Source: Marinomonas rhizomae
Lineage (GTDB): Bacteria > Pseudomonadota > Gammaproteobacteria > Pseudomonadales > Marinomonadaceae
Direction: 5' to 3'
NCBI RefSeq assembly: GCF_003315485.1
Contig: NZ_QNSE01000001.1
Coordinates: forward strand, 310,001 to 374,000
Length of the DNA: 64,000 nucleotides
Part shown: in pieces, positions 62,238-64,000 of the stretch
How positions within the stretch are numbered: the stretch's first letter is position 1
How the letters are laid out: each line of letters starts with the position of its first letter
The notes under the pieces: generated by a model
Database searches by the model: none
What the model was told of the DNA's origin: nothing
Seen by the model: only the letters and a program-made list of their open reading frames with translations
Program-made: the position numbers and the translations under genes

Positions 62238-62840
62238 ATGCTCATCGAATTGGAAAAAGCCCGCACTCGAAATAATGTTGTTCGCATATTTCGTGAGGAA
62301 TTGGATGGGCCGGATGGCTGGACCGACGGTTTTGTTGTGGATGCCAACGAAGAAATGGTTTTGCTCCAATTAGTGGATGATAGTGTTCGCCTTAATGGTT
62401 ATCAAATTCTCTTTTTGGAGGATATTAGTGACTTTGCTCATCCTGCTCCCTTTAATGACTTCCAGAAAAAAGTATTAGCGCTTCGTGGCGAAGAAGTGGT
62501 TGACCCTGAAGTAGAGCTTGATGATTTAGCTGTATTACTAATTGATATTAGTGAAGAATTTGGTTTGGTTACTCTTCATCGTGAAGAAATTGAGCCAGAT
62601 AGCTGTGAAATTGGTCGTGTCGTTCGAGCTGATGCCGTTACGTATGAGCTAGAAGAAATTGGTTCAGATGCTCGTTGGTTTGATGATACATTTGAGTATG
62701 ATTTGTACGATATTACCCGTATTGAGTTTGGCGGTGCTTATGAAGATGCTCTTCTCATTGCGAACGATGATATGGGCGATGATGCTTATGAATTATCGGA
62801 TGATTATCCTGATGACGGAATGATAGAGAGCAAAGATTAG
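62238..62840 (+). CDS. Acidic hypothetical protein with two related halves
   Basis: I do not recognise this 200-residue protein. It is strongly acidic, with a D/E-rich C-terminal tail and no signal peptide. Two halves seem alike: one begins near residue 14 (VVRIFREELDGPDGWTDGFVV) and the other near residue 119 (LVTLHREEIEPDSCEIGRVV), each continuing to a D-I-S/T-x-I/F block. A two-domain small beta-barrel fold is possible. AGGGAG precedes the ATG. Two terminators follow. Confidence 0.7.
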   Translation: MLIELEKARTRNNVVRIFREELDGPDGWTDGFVVDANEEMVLLQLVDDSVRLNGYQILFLEDISDFAHPAPFNDFQKKVLALRGEEVVDPEVELDDLAVLLIDISEEFGLVTLHREEIEPDSCEIGRVVRADAVTYELEEIGSDARWFDDTFEYDLYDITRIEFGGAYEDALLIANDDMGDDAYELSDDYPDDGMIESKD

Positions 62841-62841
62841 T

Positions 62842-62862
62842 AAACAGAGCCTCTGTTTTTTT
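62842..62862 (+). terminator. Terminator 1 after the acidic hypothetical gene
   Basis: AAACAGA (62842-62848) pairs with TCTGTTT (62852-62858) over a 3-base loop, followed by further T residues. Confidence 0.7.
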
Positions 62863-62874
62863 ACTCTTTAATCG

Positions 62875-62899
62875 AAAAACGCCTTATGGGCGTTTTTTT
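62875..62899. terminator. Terminator 2 after the acidic hypothetical gene
   Basis: AAAAACGCC (62875-62883) pairs with GGCGTTTTT (62889-62897) over a 5-base loop, with a T-run beyond. It is a classical factor-independent terminator that may work in both directions. Confidence 0.85.
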
Positions 62900-63040
62900 A
62901 TTTATATTAATACCTTTGTTGGGCTATTAATGCAGCAAGGGTTACATTACGTTAATAACGTCTGGCTGGCAGTGATCTTGTGACAATATAGGGATGAAGT
63001 GCTTCGCGAATACGATGAAACGGAAAATGAGGAACCTTTT

Positions 63041-64000
63041 ATGTCTCGGTGGCTAACCCTTTTTTGTTCGCTATTGTTAATTTCTGGCTGTGCGGCTTAT
63101 GCCACACACCAATTTGATAATGTGTTTGGGGTGCAAGATCCAGCCAATCGTATTGGTGATGTGAGTGATGCTGATAGTGCATTTTATAATGAACAAGTGA
63201 AGCCTATTTTAGATAGTCGCTGTGTTTCTTGTCATGCTTGTTACGATGCGCCTTGTCAATTGAAACTCACCGCTTCTGGTGGTATTGAACGAGGAGGTTC
63301 AAAAGATCTTGTGTATGATGGCACTCGCTTATTAGCGGCTTCGCCAACACGTTTATTTATCGATGCGAAAAGTACTGATGAATGGCGATCAAAAGGTTTC
63401 CACCCAGTCTTAAACGAACGTGAACAATCTCCATCTGCTAATTTACAAGGTAGTTTGTTATACCGAGCGATTGCGTTGCGTAAAAAACAAGGGGATTTTA
63501 CGCAGCCTGTTTTGCCCGATAGTTATGACTTTTCGCTCGCTCGAGATCAGCAGTGTGTCAGTATCGAAGAGTATAGGCAATTTGAAGAGGATTACCCGAA
63601 TTGGGGGATGCCGTATGGGCTGCCTGCACTTAGTTCTGGAGAATATGATGTCCTAACGCGTTGGTTAGCTAAAGGTGGGAAAATGTCGCCAGCTAAGCCT
63701 TTGCCAGCGAAGCTACAGCAACAAGTTGCTTTGTGGGAGTATCGTTTAAATGGCGACACCTTAAAAGAGCAGTTAGTTTCACGCTATATTTACGAGCATC
63801 TTTATTTATATAGTTTGTATTTGGATGGCAGTGAAGAGTTTCGTTTTCAGCTAGTGCGTTCTAAAACTCCACCGGGTGAGCCGATTGACCGTATTGCGAC
63901 GCGCAGGCCATATGATCCGCCAGGTGTTGATCGTGTCTATTACCGCTTTTGGACAGACCCAGAAGTAAAGGTTCAAAAAAATCATATTCCTATGCAGTTA
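63041..64000 (+). CDS. cti: Fatty-acid cis/trans isomerase Cti, 3' truncated by window
   Basis: The frame opens at ATG 63041 (GAGGA upstream) and runs off the window after 320 codons, so the 3' part is missing. A signal sequence or lipobox (LLLISGCAA) is followed by a haem-binding CVSCH motif near residue 62, and then FHPVLNERE and WGMPYGLP, blocks known from Cti. Cti is a periplasmic c-type haem enzyme that converts cis to trans unsaturated fatty acids of membrane lipids, a fast response to solvents and heat. The full protein in Pseudomonas has about 766 residues. Confidence 0.88.
   Translation, partial: MSRWLTLFCSLLLISGCAAYATHQFDNVFGVQDPANRIGDVSDADSAFYNEQVKPILDSRCVSCHACYDAPCQLKLTASGGIERGGSKDLVYDGTRLLAASPTRLFIDAKSTDEWRSKGFHPVLNEREQSPSANLQGSLLYRAIALRKKQGDFTQPVLPDSYDFSLARDQQCVSIEEYRQFEEDYPNWGMPYGLPALSSGEYDVLTRWLAKGGKMSPAKPLPAKLQQQVALWEYRLNGDTLKEQLVSRYIYEHLYLYSLYLDGSEEFRFQLVRSKTPPGEPIDRIATRRPYDPPGVDRVYYRFWTDPEVKVQKNHIPMQL

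Noticed and set aside
63420-63656. 78-codon frame within cti
   Set aside because: It is an out-of-frame shadow of the cti coding sequence, which has a signal sequence and a haem motif in its own frame.

Overview
The window looks like chromosome of a marine gammaproteobacterium of the Oceanospirillales, most probably Marinomonas. This is an inference from content: moderate to low GC, a bacterial pepsin homologue (a rarity recorded in Marinomonas, Shewanella and Colwellia), a Blc lipocalin, DbpA, AcpH, YacL, Cti, a BCCT carrier and a DddP-like protein. No rRNA, tRNA, CRISPR array, prophage or complete insertion sequence was recognised. One small MITE-like element was found.

Layout. 1-4.7 kb: the 3' end of a nonribosomal peptide synthetase (carrier plus terminal condensation domain), a heparanase-like GH79 hydrolase, a Blc lipocalin and a small secreted protein. 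4.8-10.2 kb: a tight same-strand unit of pepsin-like aspartic protease, tandem avidin-like protein, hybrid histidine kinase with HPt domain, and REC-GGDEF diguanylate cyclase. 10.2-14.5 kb: DUF3422 protein, cold-shock protein, Tat-type MsrB, fasciclin lipoprotein, then map with a ParD-like gene under a recognisable promoter/operator. 14.6-19.6 kb: a divergent LysR regulator facing BCCT transporter, Fe(II)/2OG dioxygenase and a DddP-like M24 protein. 19.7-26.3 kb: trpBA, a DUF6152/DUF6644/DUF6644 group, a TetR regulator and a Bcr/CflA efflux pump.

26.7-47.0 kb is the most striking region: OmpA lipoprotein, TolC-like protein, periplasmic adaptor, a ~4,111-residue LEPR-XLL/DUF4347/Ig/cadherin giant protein, a GAF-HlyD adaptor, and a PqqD-like/M50 protease/HlyD fusion, followed by two unrecognised genes. 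No ABC transporter ATPase lies in the locus. It therefore resembles a type I secretion system in which an M50 membrane protease with a PqqD-like recognition domain may take the place of the ATPase.

47-64 kb: guanine deaminase, VanZ-like protein and DbpA helicase, a CHASE-like/GGDEF/EAL protein with a degenerate GGDEF site, a LysR regulator, a dppABCDF-type peptide importer interrupted by a ~144-bp element that appears to supply the ribosome-binding site of the dppD-like gene, AcpH, an RbgA/YlqF GTPase, YacL, an acidic unknown, and the 5' part of a cis/trans fatty-acid isomerase that runs off the window.
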